Assembly (NCBI GenBank): GCA_014529385.2
Contig: CM043946.1
Location: forward strand, 36,955,558-37,019,557
Length of the DNA: 64,000 nucleotides
Direction: 5' to 3'
Source of the DNA: Adiantum capillus-veneris
Taxonomy: Eukaryota; Streptophyta; Polypodiopsida; Polypodiales; Pteridaceae
Made by a program: the position numbers and the translations under genes. How positions within the stretch are numbered: the first letter of the stretch is position 1; every line of letters begins with the position of its first letter. Shown one piece after another: positions 1-10,251 of the stretch. The notes below the pieces were generated by a model. That model ran no database searches. It was not told the origin of the DNA and saw nothing but the letters and a program-made list of their open reading frames with translations.

Positions 1-356
1 ATCAACAACCAAGTCCTATGGTGGTAGACCACCACAAGTCATCAAAGACATGTAAACGCAACCACGGGTGCTTCTAGAGCGACAAATTTCCAAATGGAGC
101 TCTGGTGAAGCCAAAGTCGACAAAAACCATACGGCAAGGATCCCCAAGGGATCGGGAAGCTATGGAGACCAACATCAATAAATTTCATCGCCGAAAAGGA
201 CTCCAAAAGTCAGAAAACGGCTTGGAGGCTCTAAAATCCACACAGGGAGCTATTTTCTATCCATTTGACTTTTTTGTTGAAATTAGGCTTAAAAGGGACT
301 CAGGGGGACTAAGGGCAGGCACCAATAACAGTTTCCATTAAAAAAATATCATCAAG

Positions 357-380
357 AGACATCCTACATGTAGGATGTCT
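357..380. repeat. Palindrome 1 of the leader array
   Basis: A perfect 24-bp palindrome whose core reads CATCCTACATGTAGGATG. The centre is ACATGT instead of the ACGCGT seen in the other copies, a compensated double change that keeps perfect symmetry. Confidence 0.9.
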
Positions 381-640
381 CAAGGCCAATTCTGGGCACA
401 AAACCCAACATCTCTCATCACACACATTTTCTGAATAGCCTTTACATGCTAGCCACCAAGTTTCATCACATTTGGACCAAAATTGACCTCATATGCATGA
501 AAAAACTCAAAGTCAGGGCATACATGCAATAATGGGCCATAGACCTGCCAAAACTTGTCCAAATCACATGAAACTTGCACAAAACATTCATGAGCACATA
601 GCCAACCAATCTGTGTGGTCACTTGCAAAAATTGACGAAG

Positions 641-666
641 TAGACATCCTACGCGTAGGATGTCTA
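641..666. repeat. Palindrome 2 of the leader array
   Basis: A perfect 26-bp palindrome with core CATCCTACGCGTAGGATG, the longest of the four. Confidence 0.9.
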
Positions 667-926
667 TTTGACATTTTTGGCCGACAGAGGATGTTTTTCA
701 ATTCCAGATCTTTTTATATCATCTTCAAGAGCTCATATATCAAGTTTGAAGCCATTCTAATCATTTTTGACCCCCAACACCCCCAAGATACACTTTTTGA
801 GCCCAAAAACACTACATAGGGTCTTACCCACATCAAATCTTGTCCAAATCAAAATCTAAGAGCATGGCCATGTTCCACAGGCCAAGAGCTACCCACAGAG
901 CAAATCTCAAGCTATTTTGATGAAAC

Positions 927-950
927 AGACATCCTACGCGTACGATATCT
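927..950. repeat. Palindrome 3 of the leader array (imperfect)
   Basis: The 24-bp copy keeps the ACGCGT centre. Two positions in the right arm have changed, so the arms mismatch at two places. Confidence 0.85.
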
Positions 951-1212
951 CCAGCATGTTTTTGATCTTCTATGCAAAGAATGACATCATGGGAGCCATT
1001 ACCATGGTGCAAGGAGCCCATATATCAATTTTCAACCCATTTGGATATCATTTGCTACCTGTTGTGGACTTTCTACCCAATTTGTGAGCCTAAAGCCTCA
1101 ATCTGCCCAAAAATCCACTTCTTCATGCCCAAATCCAATTCCAATCATATAGCCATGTTTGTAGAGGCCAAGGACCACCAACATGCCAAGTTTCACTACA
1201 AACTGATGAAAA

Positions 1213-1236
1213 AGACATCCTACGCGTAGGATGTCT
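1213..1236. repeat. Palindrome 4 of the leader array
   Basis: A perfect 24-bp palindrome identical to the inner 24 bp of copy 2. It lies about 165 bp before the presumed start codon of the element's ORF. Confidence 0.9.
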
Positions 1237-1401
1237 AAATGATGAAATTTTGCCAGAATTGTATTGTGAGCGCATGCACAATTTCCCAAGTTCCTTTTAA
1301 GTTTTATTTTCAATTTTCAAGTCATTTGGATAGTTAAAACTCAGTTTCTCAACTGATATGGAAAACACGCTAACTTCGGGCTACTGAGTGCAACAAGATC
1401 T

Positions 1402-4400
1402 ATGGCAGCCGCAAAGTCACTGCCAAAGAAGAAGAGGATGACCATAAAAGATTACTTAGAAGAGGTGGAGCCGTTTGTCATACCAGAAATATCTCTAAAG
1501 CCAACCAGCACGTGGATCTAAGAGGACTTGCTAGAGTCAAATGATCTAAAGATCTACCAAGGCGTGTTCAAAGACACCGAAGGAAATGTAATAGAGCTAC
1601 CCATGCTATCGCGGGAGCTCAGTGAGTTCGTCAAAAGCAAGATGGCAGAGTACCTGGAGAAGATTGATCTCCACAATGATTTTGAAGCTGTGCCGGCAGG
1701 AATCGACATAAAAAGAGTACGGGAATTTGTGACGACAATCAAAGAAGATGGAGTGGCCCGAGTTACGAATCTGCAGGGCAAGCCAGACACGGAGATTCTA
1801 ATCCTAGAGAGAGTAGTGGCAGATGCACTAGACCTCTCCAACAAAGGGGATAGTGTAACCAAAAGAAGAGATTAAGTAAAGGTGTACACAGAAAAGAAAT
1901 GCAACTACACCTTTGAAGACATTGTAAACCCCAAAGTTGCAAACATGAGTGAGCTGTACAACCAGTATTTCCATATGTGTACAAAGCGGCCACAAAAGTA
2001 CAAAATGTCGCTTGGAGTAATTGCCACAAAATTCACTTGGGCAATGCAGAAGAGCAAGCCAAAGGTAATCAACTATGCAGCTTATATACATGACAATCTG
2101 GTGAAGATGGGCAACAAGAACCCCACACACATTGTGCCGGGCGAGCTAATCACGAAAGTGGTCTATGTGGCATTGCACGCCAAGGGAAGATGGTCGGACC
2201 CTCCATCACAAAATGATTGGCTAAGGCTCAAGGAAGCTAAGGAAGAGGAATAGCCTAAAGCACCCCATGTGGAAACACGTTTGAAACGCCGGTTAGAGAC
2301 CGTGCAAGAAAATCAGCCAGAGTTGAACAAAGGGAAGAAAGAGAGCGTCCAAGTGCCTGTCAAAGAGACAAAGTCATAGAAGGCGGCACGGCTAGAGCGG
2401 CTAATGGAAATTTTTAGAGCAGAAAGAGCCCTTAAAGGAGATTTGAACGAGCTATGGAATCCGTCCCTGGAAGCAATGTCGAGATCATCCCGAAGGGTGT
2501 ACAAAGGCATATTTGAAGACTATATTAAGAATTTTGAGATTTTGGGTGCCACGGCAGAAAATATCCCACATGTACCATTTACAGAAGCAGAAGTAGAGAA
2601 AGTCCGACGGCAACTGCTAGAGGAGCAAGAAGGCCAGGAGAGAGAGAGGAAAACAAAGGTGGACAGGGATTTCAAGAAAAAGCCGACAACTCCACCGTCT
2701 AGCCCTGAGTCCAGCGCACCGTCCTTATCACCTCCTTGTAGCCCTCCACAAACTCAACAGAAAGAGGAGCAAGACAAACCTGAAGATCAATAAGAGTCAA
2801 GGCAAGAACAGAGCCAAGAACAAAAGCAAAAAGAAGAAGCTAAGCCCAGAAGTGAGCAGCCAGAGCCAAATGAAGCAAGTTATAACACATGTCTAGACCT
2901 ACTAGCTACCGGATATTCAAAAGAAGAGGCTTCCACAGTCGCATTTGACTTGGCAAGCAAGGGGCCCAAAGAACAAATGCAGAGCCTACGATTAGTGGAG
3001 CTAAAGGAGATGGCCACTGATACAGTGGACCTGCACTGCACCCACCAATGATTGGGATGTGGTGATGACCAAGCTAACCGGGCTAAGGGCACAATCATTG
3101 GCCATAGAAAGTGAAATGGCTAATCTCAAAGCCACTGAAGTGCAGATAAAATCTGAAGTCGACACTTTACAAAAAAAAATCCAAAGGAAGATAGAGAGAG
3201 AAGCAGAGCTGCAAGCCAGTCTGGAAAAGGCATTGCAAAGATGCCAAGAAATGGAAAGAGAGAATCAGGAGGCAGCTCAAAGATTACAAGGAACTAAAGA
3301 GGAATATGGAAGACTCAACAAGTCATTGACAGATGCAGAGAGGGAAGGGGATAACCTAACCCTACAACTTGCTGAGGAGTCCAAGGAAGTGGAGGCCATG
3401 TGGAATGCCAAAGAGAAGGCAAAAATAGAGCTGGAGGCTGCCAGAGTCAGAGCTACTACCTCAACTCACACCACTTTAGAGAGTCCGATTTATGAAAAAC
3501 AAATGAAAGAGCTCCAAAAGGAGTTGACCTTAGAGAAGAAGCAAAGGCTGATGATGGCAGAAGGGTCAGTGGTCATGCAAACACGCATGAAACAAAAGTA
3601 CAAGGCAATGCAAGATGAGCTGGAAAACATATAGAGAAAGCTCGAGGAGGCGGAGAAGATCAATGCCGATTTGAATGACCTCTTCCTGAATATGGGAGAA
3701 CAAGCAGAAGCACAGAAACAAACATTCCAAAAGCAGATTGAAGAACTGAGAGGCCAGCAGACAGACGAGTAGTTAAGCACAGGGCCAGCAGCCATGCAAG
3801 GCATAGATTTAGAGAATGTGGCAGATCCTGTGGACACACCCATGCAAGAGGAAATCCTTGTAGGACCCTCCCAAGAGCCACAAGATCTGACACAAGAAGA
3901 AGAAGAGAAGCTGTGAAAGTCAATAGAAGCAAAAATCAAAGAAATGGCCAAAGAAGCCTTGGAATGGGAGAAGAGGGTTTTTGAATCCATGACTATTCAG
4001 AAGATAGATGCCAACAACCCTTGGCGTGAATGGCTACAACCCTCTCTCCCATATCCTTTGCTAAAGTACGAAGCCGCCACGATCTACAAAAGAATCAGAG
4101 AAGAGCCAACAGTGCCACTGTACACAGTAGATATCTCCAAGCCTGAAGGGGTAAAATTGATAGTTGACTCCCATCCCAGGTGGACAAAGGCATGGCTTAA
4201 GAAGTATCCACGGTATCTAATCTATTTGGTAGAGGCACCAAAAGTCATCAGAGATAACTTAAGTTTCTGCCCTCTACCAAGGATGCGGATGTGGAAGGCC
4301 CATGAGTTACTGCAAAGAAGCCAACCCACTTGGCGAAACTATCCGAAGCTGTTAGGCTTGAAGGCAGGCGAGAGAATAAGTGTTCAATACATGGTGAAAA

Positions 4401-4801
4401 CCTTAACGGGCGCCATCAAATTGTTCACTGGCTCGCTTGACCTATCTTGCACTATGATGAGAAAGATCTGCAAAACCCTTTTGGCAATCTTCGAGACGTT
4501 CAAACCGGGCCAGGTGACAGACAGTATCTTCTTCTTTCAAGATACCTTAAGATGTGCATACGATCTGTCTAGTCATCCTTCCAAGGAGGTGATACATGCA
4601 TTATATCAAAGGATCATGTTTTTACCATTCTATCACCTCTAGGCCTTTGAAGAAGCTTTCTACACGGGCTTCTTCACAATCAACTCTGATATATTCGTCC
4701 CAACACTACTGGCTTTACATGCAAGATACGAGTCGCTGCTCAAGATACAAGAAACCCTTAGACGACGAAGCAGCCCAACAGCCATGTCGGGGACGACATG
4801 A
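1402..4801 (+). pseudogene. Decayed ~1,130-codon ORF of element 1, unknown function, coiled-coil centre
   Basis: From the ATG at 1402 one reading frame runs with in-frame stops near 1519, 1873, 2251, 2380 and 2791. A frameshift near 3050 moves it to a second frame, with further stops near 3634, 3769, 3914 and 4640, ending at the TGA at 4799-4801. The N-terminal part starts MAAAKSLPKKKR and is charged. A Pro/Ser-rich stretch lies at about 2690-2770. A long heptad-like Glu/Lys/Gln coiled coil covers about 3070-3640. The C-terminal part (3944-4798) is more globular, with Trp-rich motifs such as NPWREWLQPSLPYPLLKYEA. I see no zinc knuckle, protease, RT or integrase. Its position between leader and polypurine tract suggests a structural, gag-like protein, but that is inference; I do not recognise the family. 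Confidence 0.6.
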
Positions 4802-4803
4802 GC

Positions 4804-4817
4804 AAGGAGGGGGGGAG
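4804..4817 (+). other. Polypurine tract of element 1
   Basis: AAGGAGGGGGGGAG lies immediately before a TGTTAG LTR start, three bases after the ORF stop. This is the expected second-strand primer position. Confidence 0.75.
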
Positions 4818-5690
4818 TGTTAGAAGCTGGACACACCCTACAATAAATGACGGCTCGGCACATTATTATTTTTTGTAATTATTCATTTATTGAGGAAAAC
4901 CCGACATTTCACCTTGTATATATTGGGGCTTACAGAAGTTTCCAGATTCTATCCCAGTTTTGGCATTTAGATTGAGTAGATGGTTAAATTAGAACATTAG
5001 GATTTGAGAATTGTAAGGTATTTATACCACTTTTTGACCTTAATGGAAGACCTTTTGTCATTTAAAAAAAGTTTGAAGTCTATGAGTGAGCGTACTGTGT
5101 ACGAGAGAGAGTGAGAGCTTCATCTTGATGCTACGCGCGCATCGATGGTCGGAATCAGTGCGGAGAAGTGCAACGTGTTGCCCCCGACGAGAGCTACGCG
5201 CCAATACCTACATTGTGCGCGTACGGTCCGGTTTTGCGAGCTCCATCTACGAGATTCCTCTGGTGATTCGGTGAGCATACGTTGTCCGACTTTGCATTGC
5301 AGCATATCCATGCGTTCGCATTGAGTAGAGCTACACATTAGGCACTTTAAATTTCAGAAATGACGACCTGCAAATTTTGGCCAGACATCCTACGTGATTC
5401 TGCACCAGGTGTTTTGGGCTAGGGTTTTGGTTCATAGACCTTAGGGAGAGCGAACTATTGGTGTTAGTAGGGTCTCCTTCAAGTTCTATGGTGTTTCGAG
5501 ATTGTTTGATGGGTGTTCAGCTCTAGAAAGCATTGTAGGAATTTTCCTCTTATGCACTCCTGAAGGCTGTAGCTTAGACATTGGGTAGAGACCTCTGTAG
5601 GAATTAGTTAGGAGTCGGTCGAGTGTAGATTGACACCCTATGCTTGCTTCCACGCGCCTGCGGGTCGAGCTTCGTCCTTAGCTAAAAAAT
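4818..5690 (+). mobile_element. 3' LTR of element 1 (right end uncertain)
   Basis: The LTR starts TGTTAGAAGC directly after the polypurine tract. A TATA-like TTGTATATATTG is at 4914-4925. An isolated left arm of the leader palindrome (AGACATCCTACG) is at 5383-5394, tying this stretch to the leader array. No second LTR copy is present in the window, so the terminal CA could not be fixed. Confidence 0.55.
4914..4925 (+). promoter_or_regulatory. TATA-like box in element 1 LTR
   Basis: TTGTATATATTG lies about 97 bp into the LTR, a usual place for the U3 promoter of a plant LTR element. Confidence 0.45.
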
Positions 5691-6686
5691 CTTGTTAGGT
5701 GAGTTCTCGTTGTGCTGATGTCCCTCGCGGCGTATCCGTCCAACAACATGCTTCCATGCCCTAGTCAAGTCACTTGTTCCCTTGGATTGACATTTTAGTC
5801 TTGGGCCTATCTCTTTGTGAGATGTGCTAGGTGCAACATGTAAAATCCCAAGACAAGCTACAACCAAAGATATCCTAGCAGTCATCACCACCCTCAAAGC
5901 TGTGTTTTTCTCCTTAGCCTTATCTACCTCACCCCTTTTCTTCTTCCAACACTCTATCTACTTGTGCCCCTTTTCTTACAATAATTAAACTCTATATCCT
6001 TGAATTTCATGTTCTTCTTATTGTTCTGTATTGAAGAGGAATCGCCCCCCCCTAGCCTGAAACCTGGAATGGATCTTGATCTACATGAGCTGGAGAAGAA
6101 CCTCTTCCCAAGGTGGGTTTGGATTGAACAAAAGAAAATTGGAACCTGATAATAGTAAGAGTCAAGGCCTATAGGAAGTTTGGAGAGTAGCTAGGCAACC
6201 ATGTGCTGCGTGAACATGTTTCCTCCAAAAGCAATGACATCCTCCTAGATTGTCCTAATCTTGCATGTCATCCCTTGCAAAGAGTTGAAGTACCTAAGCC
6301 ATAGAAGGTAAAGCTTCCGCTATAGCTAAAGAACTCGGGCCACCGATTTGTCCTCAAATAAGTCCTTAATGTCCTATCACAAGCCTTGTGAATGCTCCTC
6401 CACACAAACCTCCTATAACACTATGTCGGATAGGTTCAATACCAAAAATGTATACACCGATTTGTTGATGTCTATCCATATGTCTACATCAGCCTATGTA
6501 ATGGTTGCCAAGCCTTCTGAGGTCCGTAAGCCATTCCCATAGACCATTATAGGTGATGAGTGTCTTAATCTTTGGATTCCAAATGTTGTAGTTTGAGCTA
6601 TCTAGCTTGGATTTCTTTGAAAAGATAGTAAATCCACAAGCTACTTGAGTGGCCATGTCTCTGTGTAACACCTTGTGGAAATGTGT
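5690..6686 (-). pseudogene. Copia gag relic
   Basis: On the minus strand near 6590-6630 the translation KLDSSNYNIWNPKIKTLI has the conserved start of copia Gag (LxGxNYxxWKxxM). Toward 5970-6030 there is KDIEFNYCKKRG, the first half of a Gag zinc knuckle, followed by a stop where the His and last Cys should be. Many frameshifts and stops separate the two. The right side ends at the insertion of gypsy A; the relic resumes at 16599. What lies between the knuckle and about 5690 is not recognisable as copia protease. Confidence 0.6.
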
Positions 6687-7019
6687 TGTCGGGGGATAAG
6701 TGTGCGAAAGGTGAGCCGGGAAGGCACCAGGCCCTTGGTTGCTAAGAGGTGCGGGGAAAGAGGTGCAGTAGACACAATTAACAAAACAGAGCTCAAAATA
6801 GACAGTTCACCTTACACCAAATAAGCCACAATATCCCTCTTTTAATCAAATAATAATGGAAACGTTCTTGCACTTTACAAACTTTAACTTGTCTTAATCC
6901 AGGTGCTAATCAAGACGATCAGTAGTAACCACCTTGGACTGTCTTCTGCCTTCAACTTCCAAAGCCTTGGGTGGTCCAATCCAGTTTATGGTTATCGGAT
7001 TAATTCCGGGTTAATGGCT

Positions 7020-7260
7020 TGGAGATTTATGGCTTGCAGAGCTTAGGATTATGGCTTAGGCGAGATTAGGATTAGGCTTGGGTTAAGAATTTGTGATTAG
7101 GCATAGAGAGTTTACGAAAATCGGCTTAAGCGGGATAAGGTTTAGGCTCTGCTAATGAGAGTTTAATGAAATCAAGAGCTTTACTTGGCTTGAGAGATTA
7201 GGCTTAGGCTTAGGAAAGCTTAACGAAGCTTATCTTGGGCTATGGAGCTTTAGAGCTCAA
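7020..7260. repeat. Cryptic TTAGG/GGCTTAGG-rich repeat in the A LTR
   Basis: Irregular copies of GATTAGG, GGCTTAGG and GAGCTTAGGA recur. A diverged copy is at about 13490-13730 in the other LTR. It resembles slippage-grown simple sequence, not an ordered telomere array. Confidence 0.5.
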
Positions 7261-7949
7261 GAGCTTTGCCCGACTTGCTTCTCGAGAGCGTTCATAAAGA
7301 AAAGGGAGGAAAAAAAAACATACCAGAGCTTTAGCTTTGAGAGCTTAATATTAGAATGGCTAATGCCTCTCACCTTCTTCCCCGGAGAGCAAGAGAGCAA
7401 TCCGATGCTTGGCTAATGAGGTTTAGAAGCTTTGGCTTCTACTCCCCGAGAGAGAAAAAACCATGAGAAGGCCCCCACTCAATCACACGAATCCCCTTTT
7501 TATATAGGTTGCATGGCTTCCTTACTAAAAATAGCCTACGCATTAGCGATGTCGCTAATGGGTAGCTGATGTGGCCATGGTGGGATTTTGACCAGCACTA
7601 AATCCACCCCGTTGGTGCCAAACCTGTGCGCGAGGAGCTTCTGAGTGTTTCTCGTCTCTACAGTGACCACATTTGAGGCCCATGCTCGCGAGCGCGAGCT
7701 CTCCTTCCCTCCTCGGTGCCTGCGGCCTCTTTTGCCCTCCATGCCCTTCTGTTTCCTTTTATTTTCTTTATTCACACATGCCCTTAAAAAAAAGGGTGGC
7801 CAATTGTGGGCGACCAAATCCCCTTTGGTCTCAATTTATGGCGGCCAACTCCTTTCCTTAGACGGCCAATAGCCTCTTTTAGGCAGCCTTTTTTCCCTTG
7901 GACCTTCCAGCGGCTGGCTTCCTTCGGTCTCTAAACTTCATTATGGCCC

Positions 7950-8290
7950 CACATTAAGCATACATACCGACCAAGGCATCGCCCGCAATCATTGCATTCC
8001 TAAACATGACATTTTTGACAAAGAACTCAATAAGAACCTATTGTGCTTTCGTAAAAGCACCACATTTGGCATACATATCGGCCAAGGCTTTGCCAAGATT
8101 CTTCATTGGCGGCCATAGTCATTGTAAGGGAATCACATTTGGTATAAATATCGGGCTCATGCAATGCCTGGCATCCTTCATTGGATGGCCACATTAGGCG
8201 GGCACCGGCGTACATGCCGACTAAAGCACTACCAAGCATATCATTTTTCCCCAGCAAACTGGAGCCACGTTGGCTTTTCCTTTCCATCAT
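7950..8290 (-). pseudogene. PPR-gene fragment inside the A 3' LTR
   Basis: Reading the minus strand in successive frames gives GSALVGMYA, DIYTKCDS and LADMYAKCGAFTKAQ, then VKNVMFRNAMIAG and DALVGMYA. These match the MYAKCG...A and (R/K)NVVSWNAMI cores of plant pentatricopeptide repeats, whose proteins bind organellar RNA. The copies are out of frame with one another and contain stops. A sister copy lies in the other LTR at 15690-16060, so the fragment was carried by the element before this insertion. It has no coding function here. Confidence 0.72.
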
Positions 8291-8847
8291 TGAATTTCAA
8301 AAACCTGGACGAAAACTCAAAATTCCCAGTTAGCACTCAGATCGAGCCAATCGGACTGATACGGAACCTGCCCCGAGTGCATCTTTAACGGCCAATAACT
8401 GGGCAACTGTAACTCCAATCACTGATCTGAAAAGACCATCATGCTCCACAAAGTGAGCACTTCAGGCCCATGCATTTATTTCAATTCTATCACCTTAGCT
8501 ACAGCTACCCAATACGGTACAGATCTGCTACTGAATAAACTTAAAACTGTCATAACTTCTTATCCGTAGCTTCGATTGACGAGCCGTAAGGACAGGCATG
8601 TAGAGCCCTTCAAGTACTTCAACTTTTATTAAAAAAAATACAGCTATAACCACTTCAATCATACTCATTGTTTAGCATTACCAAGATATCTTTTGGCCCT
8701 TTGAGTCGCATCTGGCATGCATTCAGCATTGAACTTGGCCTGTTTTACCACGCCTTAATCATTGTTCATTAAACATATAAGATTCAAACAAACTTGATGT
8801 GAATTTTTCTGGCATCTTTCTTAGCATGGGAGCGGAGCTGCACGACA

Positions 8848-8859
8848 TCCACCCCCTCT
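8848..8859 (-). other. Polypurine tract of gypsy A
   Basis: The minus strand reads AGAGGGGGTGGA directly before the LTR start TGTCGTG. The same tract is found beside the LTR of gypsy C at 31554-31565. Confidence 0.8.
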
Positions 8860-8894
8860 GAACCTGCACAGCCTCTGGTCTGTGCCAATTGCAC

Positions 8895-10240
8895 TTAATC
8901 AGCTTCATTAAAATCATTATCAGACATATCATCTGATGTATACATAACATGATCCTCTAGAGGCGAATCTGAATGGGAATCTTCAAGAACAATCTCGCCT
9001 TCTTGCTTCTTGAACAGCTTGATCCTTTTCCATGCAATAGGCACCTTAAGCATAGTACCGTCTTGTTCACATAATTGATATGTCGCATTATCAAAAACAT
9101 GTTGCACCACATATGGTCCAAACCATCGTTTAACCATTTTCCGCATAGCAGAGTATTGGTTCTCCAAGCTACTATCATAAACAAGTACCCAGTCACACCA
9201 TCTTTGATAGCATGTGGTCATAGTCTATGCTTTCCATCAAATGCTACCTTATTCTTCAATCTTGCCTCCTTAAGGTTCTCTTTAGGCTGTTCAATTTCCT
9301 CTTGACGCCTCTCAAGCTAGCAAATACGTAGAGCAAGCAAGTCTTTAGTAGTAGACATACCTTCTTCCCATGGCATTATGGTCCAATTGGTAACTGCTTC
9401 CTCTATAGGCATAATGGTTTTTTGCCCATGCATCAATTCAAACAGCATAAATCCTATAACTGAACTGTGTGTAGTGCGATCAGCCCATAAAGCAAATGGG
9501 AATAGTTTAGGCCAATCACCAATATGTCCTTCACACGCCTTCCCTAAAGCTTTAACAATAGGCAGATGGCCTCTTTCACTCTTCGCGTTACCTTCTGAAT
9601 TATATGTTGTAGTGAGAGCAAGTTTAATGCCCATGCGAGCAAAAAACTCTCGAGCTTCATCTGCATCCAGCTCTCCTCTATTTGTAGTAATTTTGCCAAC
9701 ACATCCATACCTGGAGATAACATCTTCAAGCAAGAACTTGCATACTGAACTGGTAGCTTTGGTACGCAAAGCTCTGCCTTCAACCTGATTAGTAAGATCT
9801 TCCCTGGCAAGAACAATATATCTTATCTGCCACTCTCCTATTGGCATTTTAATAAGGTCCACCACCCAATTGTAGTGCATAGCCAGTGGATAGGTGGGAT
9901 GCAATCCATATCTATGTCGCACATTAGAGTATTGTTGACATATTAAACATAATTCCACAAATTGAACCACATCTTTCTACATACCTCTCCACCAATACCG
10001 GTCTTTAATCTTCATAAAGGTTGCCCAGACTCCTCTGTATCCAGCCCATAGACTTTCATGAAACTCTTTGATCACTTGTTGTTGAGTTGCTTTGTCGCAA
10101 ATAATTCATTGTGGTACCCCACCTGGGCGCTTTGGTTGCTTCCATAAATGTCCGTCTTTCAGGAAATAGCCATAGGCCTTTTTCCTGATCTTCTTAAAAT
10201 CTTGGTCACTCCATCCTTCTTGTCTAGTGAGAGTATTTAG
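8895..10240 (-). pseudogene. Gypsy A integrase and C-terminal tail (decayed)
   Basis: This is the DNA-integration enzyme of the element. From right to left, CLICQQYSN at about 9930-9960 is the Cys pair of the HHCC zinc finger, followed by YNWVVDLIKMP carrying the first acidic residue. TNRGELDADEAREFF at about 9660-9700 shows Asn where the second catalytic Asp (DRG) is expected. GNAKSERGH near 9570-9600 carries the catalytic Glu. Around 9100-9130 WFGPYVV is the GPY/F-type module. Stops and frameshifts separate the pieces. No chromodomain is seen. Confidence 0.8.
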
Positions 10241-10251
10241 GTAGCGGCCAA

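Larger units (their letters stand above)
226..1368. repeat. Diverged ~285-bp tandem array with a palindrome in each unit
   Basis: Four palindromes have their centres at about 368, 653, 938 and 1224, so the spacing is 285, 285 and 286 bp. Sequence between the palindromes also aligns at matching offsets. For example, a segment resembling CATATATCAA(G/T)TTT lies about 75 bp after the second and third centres, and a segment resembling AGCCATGTT...AGGCCAAG lies just before the third and fourth. The units are strongly diverged, so the array is old, yet the palindromes are far better preserved than the DNA between them. The array occupies the untranslated leader just before the ORF at 1402. Confidence 0.8.
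1..5690 (+). mobile_element. Element 1: partial LTR element with a non-pol ORF (3' part)
   Basis: The stretch has the order leader, one long ORF, polypurine tract, LTR start, which is the architecture of an LTR retrotransposon. Its 5' LTR lies left of the window. No protease, reverse transcriptase, RNase H or integrase motif is visible anywhere in the internal part, so the element is inferred to be non-autonomous (LARD- or TR-GAG-like). The 3' boundary is uncertain: the LTR begins at 4818, and the copia relic on the other strand is recognisable from about 5690 onward. Confidence 0.6.
6687..8847 (-). mobile_element. 3' LTR of gypsy A
   Basis: 2,161 bp, aligning along its length with 13178-16598 once the 1,263-bp insert there is removed. 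It holds a minus-strand TATA box at about 7498-7507, a TTAGG-rich stretch at about 7020-7260 and a PPR-gene fragment at about 7950-8290. It ends GACA directly beside the polypurine tract. Confidence 0.88.

Noticed and set aside
226-1368. CRISPR-like spaced repeats
   Set aside because: The spacing is regular, but the units between palindromes are related to each other and about 260 bp long, and the context is a plant retroelement.
7020-7260. Telomere-like (TTAGG) array
   Set aside because: Units are irregular and embedded in an LTR; no ordered TTTAGGG run.
8841-8890. Chromodomain at the A or C integrase end
   Set aside because: Only the GPY/F module and an acidic tail were seen; no chromodomain aromatic pattern.
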